Origin: a virus
Length of the DNA: 29,215 nt
Direction: 5' to 3' (one strand)
IMG/VR virus record: IMGVR_UViG_3300044691_000848
Coordinates: 1-29,215 of that record
Shown here: positions 14,484 to 22,427 of the stretch, piece after piece
How the letters are laid out: every line of letters starts with the position of its first letter
Position numbering within the stretch: position 1 is the stretch's first letter
Program-made: the position numbers and the translations under genes
The notes under the pieces: model-generated
The model's input: only the letters and a program-made list of their open reading frames with translations
The model's database searches: none
What the model was told of the DNA's origin: nothing

Positions 14484-15665
14484 CTACTTGCGGCCGGTCG
14501 GTACCGGGCCGGTGGTGAACGTGCCCTTGGACAGGGCGCGCTGGGTCTTCCGCTTGACCGAGGCCGGGACTTGCCAGCCGGACGGGGAGCGGGAGTTCTT
14601 GGCGTCGCCGATGCGCGCCAGCAGCCGGTCGGCGGCCTGCACGCGGACGTTCTCGGATTCCGACGGCAGGGCGTGGCCGAGCAGCACGGAGCGCTCAGCC
14701 TCGCGCCGGAGCGCGGACGGTAAGTCGTAGGCGGCGGACTGCTGCGCGGCGGCAGCGGCCTTGTGGGCAGCAGCAACGGCGACGTGGTCACCGGCGGCTT
14801 GCGCGTCGGCGATGGCGCCCGCCCAGTCGTGCGTCACCGACTCGGCGCCGGCGGTGTCGTGGCCGAGCCACGGGGACACCCGACAGCGGCAATTCGGGTG
14901 ACGGGGCGGCCGCTCAAGCTCGATGTCGACCAGCTCGCCGGACTCGTCGTAGTCCTTCGGCTGGTAGGCCTTCGCACCGAAGGTCAGCCGCCAGTTAAAG
15001 GGCTGGCCCGGGTCGACCACGCGCCCGCTCAGCGCCAGGCACGTCACGCACGCGTCGCGCTCGGCGACCCACACCAGGCGGCCGCCGATGTGCTCAGCGA
15101 CGGCGGCCAGGCCCTCGTTCAGTTCGTTGTTCGTGACGGTGCGCGCGGTCCGGCCGATGATGTTCGCCGCCTGCGTCGCCGGCGCCATCGCCCGGTCCAC
15201 GGTCTTGAAGCTGCCCCGAGGTAACGCCTCGACGAGCTCGGGGGCCAGCGCGAGTTTCTCCCTGGCCGAGGTCACCGCGGCGTCGATGTGCCGCAGCGTC
15301 TCCGACAGCACATCGTCGTCGAGCAGCACGGCCGGTGCGCTTGCCTCCGCGAAACCCTGAGCGATTCCCAGCTGCCGTGCACGGGTCGCGTACTCGGCGA
15401 GCACCGCGGCCGGGTCGATCTCGACCGCACGCAGCCGGCGAGCCAGCTCGGTGACGAACGCTCGGAATGCCGGGCCGGACTGCCGCGTGCGCGGATTGCC
15501 GAACAGCCTCGACCACTCGACGTGCGCCCACGACACCGCGGGCTTCAGTGCCTCACGGACCGGGCCCGACGCGGCGATCGCGGCCGCTTCCTCCAGCGAG
15601 AGCGCTTCGCCGTCGTGGGTGAGGATCAGCGCCGGGATTGCGGTGCTAGGAGTTGTTCCCGCCAT
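14484..15665 (-). CDS. MuF-like head morphogenesis protein (393 aa)
   Basis: MuF-type minor head proteins bind the portal inside the procapsid. The diagnostic zinc site is present: CVTC at residues 206-209 followed by HPNCRC at 256-261. The N-terminal part (1-180) is helical; the C-terminal part (about 280-393) is Ala-rich then basic, without a recognised toxin or protease motif. The start is ATG 15665, inside the portal gene end (20-bp overlap), with GGGGACT upstream; a TTG at 15680 is less likely. It lies between portal and scaffold as usual. No separate maturation protease gene was found in the head module. Confidence 0.82.
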   Translation of the reverse strand: MAGTTPSTAIPALILTHDGEALSLEEAAAIAASGPVREALKPAVSWAHVEWSRLFGNPRTRQSGPAFRAFVTELARRLRAVEIDPAAVLAEYATRARQLGIAQGFAEASAPAVLLDDDVLSETLRHIDAAVTSAREKLALAPELVEALPRGSFKTVDRAMAPATQAANIIGRTARTVTNNELNEGLAAVAEHIGGRLVWVAERDACVTCLALSGRVVDPGQPFNWRLTFGAKAYQPKDYDESGELVDIELERPPRHPNCRCRVSPWLGHDTAGAESVTHDWAGAIADAQAAGDHVAVAAAHKAAAAAQQSAAYDLPSALRREAERSVLLGHALPSESENVRVQAADRLLARIGDAKNSRSPSGWQVPASVKRKTQRALSKGTFTTGPVPTGRK

Positions 15666-17157
15666 TGTCCAAGTCCCCAATCAGCTGGTCGACCACCACC
15701 TGCACCTGCTCCTGAGTGACCACGCCAGCAGCGACCGCCGGAGCGAGCGCGCCCATGGCGTCGGCGAACTGGACGACCAGAGCCATCCGGGCCGGCAACC
15801 CACCGTCGCCGCCGTCGGCGAGCCACGCCTGGACCAGCTCCGCGCCGTACCCGAGCTCGGTCAGCGCCACCTCGGCAGGGATACCAACGTCGAGCTTCTG
15901 CGCGGCCTGCGCGAGCTTCGTGGTCTCGTCGGTCGACTCGATCGGCGCCCACGCGATCGACACAGGCGCTTCGGCCTCGCCGAGCAGCATCAGCACGAAG
16001 ACGTAGAAGCGCCTCATGGTCGAGTCGAAGGACATCTTGCGGTAGGCCGACTTGGTGTCCAGCGGCTCGTTCGCGGTCTTCAGGGCCTCACCCGACGGGA
16101 TCTGGCCGGTGCGGTCGAACAGGTGCAACGGCGTGCTGCTGGCCGTCGAGCCCTCTTTGAGGTAATACGCGGCCGGGTCGAGGAACGCCGCCGGGTCGCC
16201 GGGGTCGAGCTGCTTCACGTCCTTGTAGCCAGCGAGATCCCACACCGAGCCGGGCTCACTGGACAATGTGGACTTCGCGTCACCGACCTTGGTCTGGGTG
16301 CGTTCCCCGTTCTGGCTGGTCATGAACTCGTCCTCGTCGAGCTCGTCCGGCGTCGAGGTCAGCGTGCCCGCATCGCGCAGCGCCACCCGCTGAGGCAGCG
16401 CGTGGTAGTCCACAGAGGACATGTGTCCGATCTTCAGCTTCAGGAGCGTGTCCTGCGTGCCGTAGAACGACTTGTGCTCAGGGCAGCCGTACTCCCCCGG
16501 CAGACCAGTGCCGTGGAAGTGGAACATCGGGATCTGGCCGTACGGGTTGGCCTCGACCGCGTCGCGCCCGTCCGAGGAGTACGGCTCGAAATCGTCCGGC
16601 GCGGCCGCGCTGCCGTTGTCGACGCGGGTAATGAAGTGCTCGAGGCGGTCCGGATACAGCAGATCGACGCGCACCCGCTTGCCGAACGCCCACTTCTGGA
16701 TACCCAGCTTCGGCTCGGTCGGGTTCTCCGCGTCGTAGATCAGCCGGGCGATACGCGCGTCGTGCACGTCGACCCGGATCTTGCCCGGGACCACGTCGCC
16801 GTTGTCGTCGAGCACCGGCCACGCCGAGAGGTAGCTGTCCCCCTGTTGGAGCGCGCGGCGCATGACGGCCGGGCGCACAAGCGCCATCTCGTTGGCCTCG
16901 TCGACCGCGGCGATCTTCGCCGTGCGAGCGTCGGTGTCGCTGGTGATCGCGGTGACTTTCAGCTTGTTGGCAACGGCGTCGATGATCACGTCGCCGAGCA
17001 GGGCCTGGAAGTTGACGCCCTTGTCGCGCAGCAGGCGCCGCAGCCGGCGGGACGCGAAGACCTCACTGACGGGACCTTCCGAGTAGGCCACGGCCTTGCG
17101 GTACCCGGGGTCGGCAACCCTCATGGCGTCAAGCGCCTGGCCGAGATCGGTACTCAT
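15646..17157 (-). CDS. Portal protein, SPP1 gp6-like (503 aa)
   Basis: The portal forms the dodecameric DNA channel at one capsid vertex. The length and order (terminase, portal, MuF) and segments such as RRLLRDKGVNFQALLGDVI (about 40-58), IPMFHF (about 209-214) and the helical KTANEPLDTKSAYRKMSF region (about 362-379) fit the SPP1 gp6-like class common in actinophages. A hydrophobic helix FYVFVLMLLG (about 386-395) and a long C-terminal helix follow. Its ATG shares a base with the terminase stop (TGATG at 17157). Confidence 0.88.
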   Translation of the reverse strand: MSTDLGQALDAMRVADPGYRKAVAYSEGPVSEVFASRRLRRLLRDKGVNFQALLGDVIIDAVANKLKVTAITSDTDARTAKIAAVDEANEMALVRPAVMRRALQQGDSYLSAWPVLDDNGDVVPGKIRVDVHDARIARLIYDAENPTEPKLGIQKWAFGKRVRVDLLYPDRLEHFITRVDNGSAAAPDDFEPYSSDGRDAVEANPYGQIPMFHFHGTGLPGEYGCPEHKSFYGTQDTLLKLKIGHMSSVDYHALPQRVALRDAGTLTSTPDELDEDEFMTSQNGERTQTKVGDAKSTLSSEPGSVWDLAGYKDVKQLDPGDPAAFLDPAAYYLKEGSTASSTPLHLFDRTGQIPSGEALKTANEPLDTKSAYRKMSFDSTMRRFYVFVLMLLGEAEAPVSIAWAPIESTDETTKLAQAAQKLDVGIPAEVALTELGYGAELVQAWLADGGDGGLPARMALVVQFADAMGALAPAVAAGVVTQEQVQVVVDQLIGDLDNGGNNS

Positions 17158-18665
17158 CAGCCGCCCACCTCTCGTGCTCCGGCCCGCGGTCGGGCTGTGT
17201 CGGACTTCAGGTAGACCTCAACGCCAGTGCCGACAGCGTCAATGAGGTCGTCATGCTCGGAGAGCGGGAACTTCACCATCTGCGCCTCGAGCTGCGGGAT
17301 GCGCTTGGCGTGGAACACCCGGCCGCGCTGGTACTTCGCCAGCAGCGACCCGGCGCGGACTTCCTTCGGCACCGACTGGTGCACCGTGCTGACCTTGACC
17401 GGCATGTCGTGCAAGATGGCTTTCCAGGTGTCGCCGCCCTGGTTGGTCTCGACGACGACGCCGAGGATCTCGGGGTAGGCGTCGAGGATCTGGAGGACGC
17501 GGGCCCGCAGCTTCTCCCCCGGTGGGATCTTGACCTGCCAGGCGTCGCGCACCACGCACACGCGGGTCGCTCGAGGGGCTGCTGTCGCGCCGATCACGGC
17601 CAGCGCGGTGTAGTCGCTCTTGGCTTTCGTCGTCACGGCGGGGTCGATCGAGAGCAGGTGCCCGGCCAGCGGTAGGTCGTCGCGGTAGTGGAAGTCCTCG
17701 CCAGACCAGAACGCGGAGTCCGCGGCCATGGGGTCGTTGCGGTACTGCGACTGGAAGTCGCGGGTGTGCCGCTCGGAGTTGATCCACACCATGGACCAGC
17801 GCTCAGGCCACAGCGACCGCTCGACGCCCTGGTCGTCGGTCTGGATGATGTCGTAGTACCGCGGGACGAAGCGCTTGTCGTCGACCCAGTCCGGGTAGTC
17901 GTCGCCGCGCTGCTTCGCGGCGATGTCGTCGATGATCGCGCCCGGGATAGCGACGGTGCCGGCCATCGTCACCGACGCCCGGTTGTTCATCGGCAGGATC
18001 CCGGATGTGAGGGTCTTGAGCCGTGACGCCTTCTGGACCGGCGAGTAGTTGCCGTCCGTGCCCTCGATGTCGTCGAGCACCAGGTGGTCAGGCCGCTTGC
18101 TGCCAACCTTCAACCCGAGCACTGCGGAGTCGATGCCCCGAGCAGCGAACACGAACCCGGACTGCGCGACGTACATCATCTGCGAGTCCGACACCGTGGT
18201 GCCGGCGGGACGGCGGGCCGCGACGCACAGGGTCGGGAAGTCGTCGCGCAGCAGCTGGTTGTTCTCCAGCTCCCGCTTGAACGTGCCGAGGTGGTCGGTG
18301 GCCTGCGTCGCCGAGTTCGCGAACGCCGCGATGAACGACCGGTGCCCGTGCGCGGCGAGCCACATCGGGATGATCAGGAACCACCAGGTGGACTTGCCCA
18401 GCCCGCGCGGCGCGATGATCGCGTCCCGCATCGAACCGGGCTCACCGGCGCTGATGGGCCGCACGTACCGCTGCGCGAGCTCGCACCAGTCCAGGTGCGC
18501 CTCGCTGAAGCTGATGGCGTCGCCAGTCTCGGTGCCGCGCAGGTGGTGCGGCAGGTAGGTCAGGGCGAAGAGCAGCGGGTTGAGCCGGGTTAGGACCCGG
18601 CGGCCCTCGGGATCGGCCAGCAACCGCCGGTCGAGCGTGCCGAGGTACGCAGTCAGGTCGAACAC
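17157..18665 (-). CDS. Terminase large subunit (502 aa)
   Basis: This is the motor and nuclease that packages phage DNA. The ATPase domain has a Walker A motif APRGLGKST (residues 85-93) and a Walker B with catalytic acid LVLDDIEG (195-202). The RNase H-like nuclease domain has SIDPAV with D341, D351 nearby, an acidic residue at E406 and the final HDDLIDAVG (471-479). All key residues are present. It starts with GTG at 18665 behind GGAGGG. It is separated from the small subunit by a three-gene glycosyl/methyl transfer cassette, which is unusual. Confidence 0.93.
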   Translation of the reverse strand: MFDLTAYLGTLDRRLLADPEGRRVLTRLNPLLFALTYLPHHLRGTETGDAISFSEAHLDWCELAQRYVRPISAGEPGSMRDAIIAPRGLGKSTWWFLIIPMWLAAHGHRSFIAAFANSATQATDHLGTFKRELENNQLLRDDFPTLCVAARRPAGTTVSDSQMMYVAQSGFVFAARGIDSAVLGLKVGSKRPDHLVLDDIEGTDGNYSPVQKASRLKTLTSGILPMNNRASVTMAGTVAIPGAIIDDIAAKQRGDDYPDWVDDKRFVPRYYDIIQTDDQGVERSLWPERWSMVWINSERHTRDFQSQYRNDPMAADSAFWSGEDFHYRDDLPLAGHLLSIDPAVTTKAKSDYTALAVIGATAAPRATRVCVVRDAWQVKIPPGEKLRARVLQILDAYPEILGVVVETNQGGDTWKAILHDMPVKVSTVHQSVPKEVRAGSLLAKYQRGRVFHAKRIPQLEAQMVKFPLSEHDDLIDAVGTGVEVYLKSDTARPRAGAREVGG

Positions 18666-18734
18666 GTGGCCCTCCGCGTCCTGCCCGTCGGCCGGGCCTG
18701 GGCCGAGGGCTCTACCGGCTCCGTCGGCAGCTGC

Positions 18735-19328
18735 TCACCAGCGATCGGGCCTGCCGGACGTGTTGCCCGGCTGCCCGGCCGTGCCGAAGCCCCAGTGGTT
18801 CCAGATGAATGTCACCTCGGGGTGGTGGACGAAGTGCGCGCCACGGTCGAGCAGCGCCAGCCAGGCGCCCCAGTCGTCGTAGTCGCACCCGGGCGGCGTC
18901 TGGAACCCGCCAGTCTCCTGGAACAGCTTCGTGCGGACCAGGCTGGTGGTCTGGATGTAGGAGCGACGCCGCAGCTCGGCGGCGTCGAAGGGGACGCCGT
19001 AGCGGCCGTCAGGGTCGCGCTTGTCCGGGCGCTGCGGCACCTCGGGGATCGAGTACACCACGTCGGCGTTCTCGCGCTGCGCCGCGGCGTGCAGGGCCTC
19101 GAGGTGGTGCGGCAGGAACAGGTCGTCGTCGTCGAGGAACGCCACCCACTCGGTGTCGGCCTTCGCGAGCGCCCGGTTCTTCGTCGCGGCCGCGCCGGTC
19201 CGGTCGTGGTCGTACTCGACTACGATGGCCGCGGGCTGCAGGGTCTGGACGACAACGGAGCCGAGTGCCTGCCGGAGCTTCTTCGCCCTCGGGGGGATCG
19301 TCGCGATGCACACCGTGATGTCGTTCAT
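18735..19328 (-). CDS. Family 2 (GT-A) glycosyltransferase (197 aa)
   Basis: This enzyme probably transfers a sugar from a nucleotide sugar to a phage or host acceptor. The N-terminus MNDITVCIATIPPR and the segment TKNRALAKADTEWVAFLDDDDLF (residues about 52-74, given here in part as AFLDDDDLF) contain the DxD-type metal and nucleotide site of GT2 enzymes. A later DYDDWGAWLALLDRG (about 149-163) fits the acceptor/catalytic region. At 197 residues it is a minimal catalytic domain. Its ATG overlaps the methyltransferase stop (ATGA). A 69-bp gap without a gene follows before the large terminase. Confidence 0.85.
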   Translation of the reverse strand: MNDITVCIATIPPRAKKLRQALGSVVVQTLQPAAIVVEYDHDRTGAAATKNRALAKADTEWVAFLDDDDLFLPHHLEALHAAAQRENADVVYSIPEVPQRPDKRDPDGRYGVPFDAAELRRRSYIQTTSLVRTKLFQETGGFQTPPGCDYDDWGAWLALLDRGAHFVHHPEVTFIWNHWGFGTAGQPGNTSGRPDRW

Positions 19329-19825
19329 GCCTGGTACACCCCGATCTGGCTGTACGTCGCGAAGTCCGTGATGCCCGGCAGCGAGTCCATGACCATCACG
19401 TGGTCCCAGGTGTGCAGGTGCGCCTCGTGCTCGTTGCCCTCGCACGCGCCTTGCGGGTACTCGATGATCGGCAGGGACAGGAACACCGACAGCTTGGCGG
19501 TCGACCTGGCCTTGTCCCACAGCTTCAGGGCGTCGTCGAACGGCATGTGCTCGAGCACGTCGCCGAGGATCACCACGTCCGCGGGGTTGAACTCGACCTC
19601 GCGCGCGTCGCCGATCGTCACGTGGTCGTACAAGCCCATCAGGCCGTAGGTCTCCACGTACGGGGCGAAGATCTCGACGGCACCGAACCATGCGTTCGGC
19701 AGGTGCGGCCGCAGCAGCGTCGAGTACGTGCCCACGCCGGGGCCGATGTCGAGCACGCTCGTCGGGCTCAGCGCCAGCACCCGCTCGCGGGTCCAGTCCT
19801 TGCCTTCAGTAGCCGAGCGAGGCAT
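19325..19825 (-). CDS. SAM-dependent methyltransferase, class I (166 aa)
   Basis: The SAM-binding motif I SVLDIGPGVGTYS lies at residues about 23-35, an acidic residue in GAVEIF (about 48-53) would bind the ribose, and DVVILGDVLEHMPFDDAL (about 83-100) matches motif IV of small-molecule methyltransferases. The start is ATG 19825, inside the end of the GT4 gene (20-bp overlap). Lying between two glycosyltransferases, it may methylate the transferred sugar. It is short for the class but has the core. DNA methylation is unlikely, since no target-recognition region or DPPY/PCQ motif is seen. Confidence 0.8.
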   Translation of the reverse strand: MPRSATEGKDWTRERVLALSPTSVLDIGPGVGTYSTLLRPHLPNAWFGAVEIFAPYVETYGLMGLYDHVTIGDAREVEFNPADVVILGDVLEHMPFDDALKLWDKARSTAKLSVFLSLPIIEYPQGACEGNEHEAHLHTWDHVMVMDSLPGITDFATYSQIGVYQA

Positions 19826-20867
19826 ACGCCTCCTCCCAGCGCCACACATTGGCTTCGATGGTTCGGGTGCTGGCCCATTCGCGGGCCAGCTTGCCGACGT
19901 GTGCGCGGTAGTCGCCGTCCTCAGCGAGGGCGACCAGCGCGGCTGCCCACTGCGCCGGCGTCGAGCACGCGATGTTGGGGCCGCCATGCCGGGCCGCGTA
20001 CGGGCCCGTGTCGGACGTGACGCACGGGATGCCGAGCGCGGACATCTCCACAACAGCCAGGTCGCTCTTCGAGTTGTTGAAGACGCTGGGGCGCAGAGGG
20101 ACCACGCCGATGTCGAAGTCCACGGCGCGAAGAAACCCGTCCACGCCGTCGATCCACCCTGTGTGCCTTGTGTTGCTGAAGCGCTTCGATGCCCTGACGC
20201 GGCTCGTGTAGTCAGCGCCCATCCCGTGGAACTCGACGGTGTCCCGATTGCCGGGGGCAGCCAGGAAGCGCTTCAGCGGGCCGGCGAGTTCGCCGAAGTC
20301 GGCGCTGTGGCTTGCCCCTCCGCGCCATCCGATGACCAGCCGCTCATTGCAGGGGTGCTCGAAGTCGAGCAGTCGCGCGGGGATCGTGTTCGGGATGACG
20401 TGCACGTTGGGGTTCCACTGGGCTACGACCTCAGCGAGCGGTGCCGTGCTCACGGTCACAGCGTCCGCGACCCGGATGTTGTCGATGATCCGGGCGCGGC
20501 GGTTGTCGTCGAAGTACGCCGTCACCGTGCGCTTGCCGGTCAGGTCCTCGTCGACATGCCTGGCCACGCCCTTGGTGTAGAACGCCCAGGCCGCGCGGTT
20601 GCTGGGGTCGACGTTGAGCAGGTCGTCGTCGATCTCGTAGACAAGCTTGGTGTGGCCGGCCGCGGCGAGCTTCTGCCAGATCGCGGACGGCCCTGGCTCG
20701 CAGACGCGCTGGGCCACGATCACGTCGAACTCACCGTCGAGAGCCTCCTGGGGTAGCGCTTCGTCGAGCCACACCGCGTGGCCGGCGTCGGCCAGCGCGG
20801 TGCCGGGCAGGATCAAGCGGTAGTAGCCCACGCCGTCGCGGTCCGCGAGCCACCCGAAGATCTTCAC
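19806..20867 (-). CDS. Family 4 (GT-B) glycosyltransferase (353 aa)
   Basis: An N-terminal Rossmann-like domain begins MKIFGWLADRDGVGYYRL. Residues about 150-240 hold the domain link and VIGWRGGASHSAD (about 178-190), and the C-terminal nucleotide-sugar site has NNSKSDLAVVEMSALGIP (about 265-282), a form of the GT4 motif with NxxKSxL in place of the first Glu of EX7E. It starts with GTG 20867, overlapping the small terminase stop by 4 bp. It is the first gene of the cassette and probably adds a sugar to a virion protein or host surface glycan. Substrate is unknown. Confidence 0.85.
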   Translation of the reverse strand: MKIFGWLADRDGVGYYRLILPGTALADAGHAVWLDEALPQEALDGEFDVIVAQRVCEPGPSAIWQKLAAAGHTKLVYEIDDDLLNVDPSNRAAWAFYTKGVARHVDEDLTGKRTVTAYFDDNRRARIIDNIRVADAVTVSTAPLAEVVAQWNPNVHVIPNTIPARLLDFEHPCNERLVIGWRGGASHSADFGELAGPLKRFLAAPGNRDTVEFHGMGADYTSRVRASKRFSNTRHTGWIDGVDGFLRAVDFDIGVVPLRPSVFNNSKSDLAVVEMSALGIPCVTSDTGPYAARHGGPNIACSTPAQWAAALVALAEDGDYRAHVGKLAREWASTRTIEANVWRWEEAYASLGY

Positions 20868-21460
20868 TCGCCCGCCTCCGCGTTATCGAAAGCGTTTTCC
20901 GCTCGGTGGTCCCTCTCGCAGTCCGGGTCACCGCACCCGAAGCATTTGTCGTCCCGGGTCAACTCGGCTTCCGCGGCTTCCTGCTCCGCGCGGACCTTGG
21001 CGAGCAGCGCGAGCAGCTCGGCCGGCTTCTGCTCGACGCGGGCTTCGATCTCCGAACGGGTCGGCGCGTCGAGGCCCATCAGCTTCGCGATGCGCTCCTC
21101 GACGCGGAGCAGCCGGTCGATCGCGGCGAGCCGAGGCGCGGAGTCCTCGAGCGGCGTGCCGTAGTCGTCCTTGATCACCTTGCCGTGGCTCACGGTCAGG
21201 TGGATCCGCTCGAGCACCTCGAGCGCGGACTGCCGCATCTCGCCGAGCCGTTCGAGCTGGACCTTGCGGAGCTCGTCGGCGAGCGGCAGTACACGGTCGT
21301 CGGCTTCGACCTTGGTCCAGTTCTGGATCGTGGTGTGGCTGACGCCCATCTCGGCGCCGGCCGCCCGGTCGGACAGGCCGCGGAGCTTCAGCCGGTACGC
21401 CTCGGCGCGATTCTCGGCCAGCACGGCGGGGTTGGCGTGGGACTGCGGGACATCGGCCAC
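20864..21460 (-). CDS. Terminase small subunit-like HTH protein (198 aa)
   Basis: Residues 28-50 form a helix-turn-helix (LSDRAAGAEMGVSHTTIQNW). A charged helical region follows, with AIDRLLRVEERIAKLMGLDAP in two parts near 113-133, a pattern common in small terminases. The C-terminus carries a Cys/His cluster CFGCGDPDCERDH (about 173-185) that could bind zinc, which is unusual for the family. The start is GTG 21460 with GAGGAGG at ideal distance; the upstream GTG 21475 lies inside that ribosome site. It is the first late gene and would bind the packaging site. No other small terminase candidate is present. Confidence 0.78.
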   Translation of the reverse strand: MADVPQSHANPAVLAENRAEAYRLKLRGLSDRAAGAEMGVSHTTIQNWTKVEADDRVLPLADELRKVQLERLGEMRQSALEVLERIHLTVSHGKVIKDDYGTPLEDSAPRLAAIDRLLRVEERIAKLMGLDAPTRSEIEARVEQKPAELLALLAKVRAEQEAAEAELTRDDKCFGCGDPDCERDHRAENAFDNAEAGE

Positions 21461-21487
21461 GGCTGACCTCCTCACCTGGTGGCCCGG

Positions 21488-21528
21488 GAGCGCGGGCGCT
21501 GCGAGGTAGGGGCGCAGGGCCCGCGCTC
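21488..21528. promoter_or_regulatory. Hairpin in the leader of the late operon
   Basis: GAGCGCGGGC at 21488-21497 is perfectly complementary to 21519-21528, with a 21-nt loop. It lies between the early-operon terminator and the ribosome site of the small terminase gene. It has no T-run on the minus strand. It may be a second-stage attenuator or a leader structure of the late message. Confidence 0.55.
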
Positions 21529-21536
21529 GACCGGGG

Positions 21537-21575
21537 AATTAAAAAACCCCGGGACCGTGGTGGTCGACCGGGGTT
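21537..21575 (-). terminator. Intrinsic terminator at the early/late boundary
   Basis: AACCCCGG at 21545-21552 pairs with 21568-21575, and GACC/GGTC inside lengthens the stem. On the minus strand the stem is followed by a T-run (TTTTTTAATT), the clearest intrinsic terminator in the window. It lies 53 bp past the stop of the zinc/HTH gene and 77 bp before the small terminase start, so it ends the early message and must be passed or bypassed by late transcription. Confidence 0.85.
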
Positions 21576-21582
21576 CACGGCG

Positions 21583-21616
21583 GATATAGCTCCGCCCTCG
21601 CTTGTCACACTGTGAC
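21583..21616 (-). promoter_or_regulatory. Candidate late promoter with palindromic operator
   Basis: On the minus strand GTGACA (21608-21603), five of six matches to the -35 consensus, and TATATC (21588-21583) are 14 bp apart, which is short and suggests activator dependence. A perfect dyad GTCACA-C-TGTGAC (21604-21616) overlaps the -35, and a second dyad GGCGGA/TCCGCC (21579-21596) surrounds the -10. A start point near 21576 would place the terminator at 21545-21575 at the very beginning of the late message. Confidence 0.45.
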
Positions 21617-21627
21617 TTTTCGGGATG

Positions 21628-22146
21628 CTACGCGACCGCGGCCATCGTGTCCAGCATCGACAACACGTCGGCCAGCAGGTACCGCCCATGCTCGTCGGCC
21701 ATGACCTGCCGCCGGTGCGACCACTGCCGCACCCGGTGCGCCTTCACCGGCGAGGACCAGCCGCGGGTCTCACGCTCGATCTCAGCTGGGCTTAGCCAGG
21801 TGCTCTCGACGTACTCCCGAGCCGTGTGCACCGAGTCGGCCACGATCAGGTGCTCGCCGCACGCCCGGCACTGCGCCGAAACACGATCGAACTCGGCCCA
21901 GACCTGCGCGCCACATGCGCACTCACCCAGAGGCAGCCGCGCCGGCCGATCGATCATCGAGCGAGCCTCGTCCTCGAGGTCCAGGTACTCACGCCCCACC
22001 GCGACGGCCAGCCGGTCCCGCAGCTCCAGCGCCCTCAGGTTGAGCGGACAACGCGGCCCAAAGCCTGAGGACGAGGAACCGCGGTACCGGCTGGTCCGGG
22101 ACTGCTTGCGGACGACGTGGTCGAGCATGTCGATGATCTCGGACAT
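21628..22146 (-). CDS. Zinc-ribbon plus HTH protein, candidate late regulator (172 aa)
   Basis: I do not recognise a named family. Residues 1-65 are helical. A four-Cys zinc ribbon follows with CAC at 76-78 and CRAC at 93-96. Residues about 118-165 look like a MerR/winged HTH (LSPAEIERE...VKAHRVRQWSHRR...RYLLADVL). ATG 22146 is chosen because TAGGGAG lies at good distance; the TTG at 22182 would be unusual. It is the last gene before the early terminator and abuts a candidate late promoter, the place where late activators or antiterminators such as lambda Q are found. The regulatory role is inferred from domain content and position. Confidence 0.65.
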   Translation of the reverse strand: MSEIIDMLDHVVRKQSRTSRYRGSSSSGFGPRCPLNLRALELRDRLAVAVGREYLDLEDEARSMIDRPARLPLGECACGAQVWAEFDRVSAQCRACGEHLIVADSVHTAREYVESTWLSPAEIERETRGWSSPVKAHRVRQWSHRRQVMADEHGRYLLADVLSMLDTMAAVA

Positions 22147-22190
22147 CCGGTCACGCTCCCTACCAAAGCGATCTGCCAACACCCGTTACC

Positions 22191-22215
22191 ACTATAACCG
22201 ATCAACATCATCGGT
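22191..22215 (-). promoter_or_regulatory. Putative promoter and operator of the zinc/HTH gene
   Basis: The minus strand has TATAGT (22196-22191), a near-consensus -10, about 45 bp before the ATG at 22146. Directly upstream, where RNA polymerase would bind, is the dyad ACCGAT-N7-ATCGGT (22197-22215). No good -35 is seen. This suggests separate, regulated expression of the zinc/HTH gene. Confidence 0.45.
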
Positions 22216-22253
22216 CCGGTTAGGCAACGAGCTTGTGGCAAGCCGCTCTGGCG

Positions 22254-22427
22254 TCACCCGGCTTCGGCGAGGGATGTGCCGCCGACGAGCTTGTCCATGT
22301 GCTTCCAGATCTCGATGGCGTGTGCGGGGCAGATCGGGAACGGCATCCCGGGGCCGCTGGGTTTGCCGCAGGGTTCGCCGTCTTTACGGGTGGTGGTGCA
22401 GCGGGATACGTCGTTGAGCAGTCCCAT
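22254..22427 (-). CDS. Small Cys/His protein (57 aa), possible zinc finger
   Basis: This short gene fills most of the gap between the helicase and the zinc/HTH gene. It starts with ATG 22427, eight bases after AAAGGA, and ends with TGA 22256-22254. The product (MGLLNDVSRCTTTRKDG...) has Cys at 10, 20 and 33 and His at 36 in a CPAH unit, a pattern that could bind one zinc ion. Third positions are strongly G/C. Family and function are unknown; it may modulate transcription or replication as other tiny phage zinc proteins do. Confidence 0.6.
   Translation of the reverse strand: MGLLNDVSRCTTTRKDGEPCGKPSGPGMPFPICPAHAIEIWKHMDKLVGGTSLAEAG

Noticed and set aside
14484-15665. Capsid maturation protease domain in the MuF-like protein
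   Set aside because: No serine protease or Clp-like motif was visible; the C-terminal part is low-complexity and basic.
15451-17214. Plus-strand frame of 587 codons opposite the portal and MuF genes
   Set aside because: Composition is that of a shadow frame (Arg, Val, Gly, His rich), and the minus strand carries clear portal and MuF genes.
19325-19825. Methyltransferase as a DNA-modifying (anti-restriction) enzyme
   Set aside because: It is short, has no DNA methylase catalytic motif (DPPY, NPPF or PCQ type) and sits between two glycosyltransferases.
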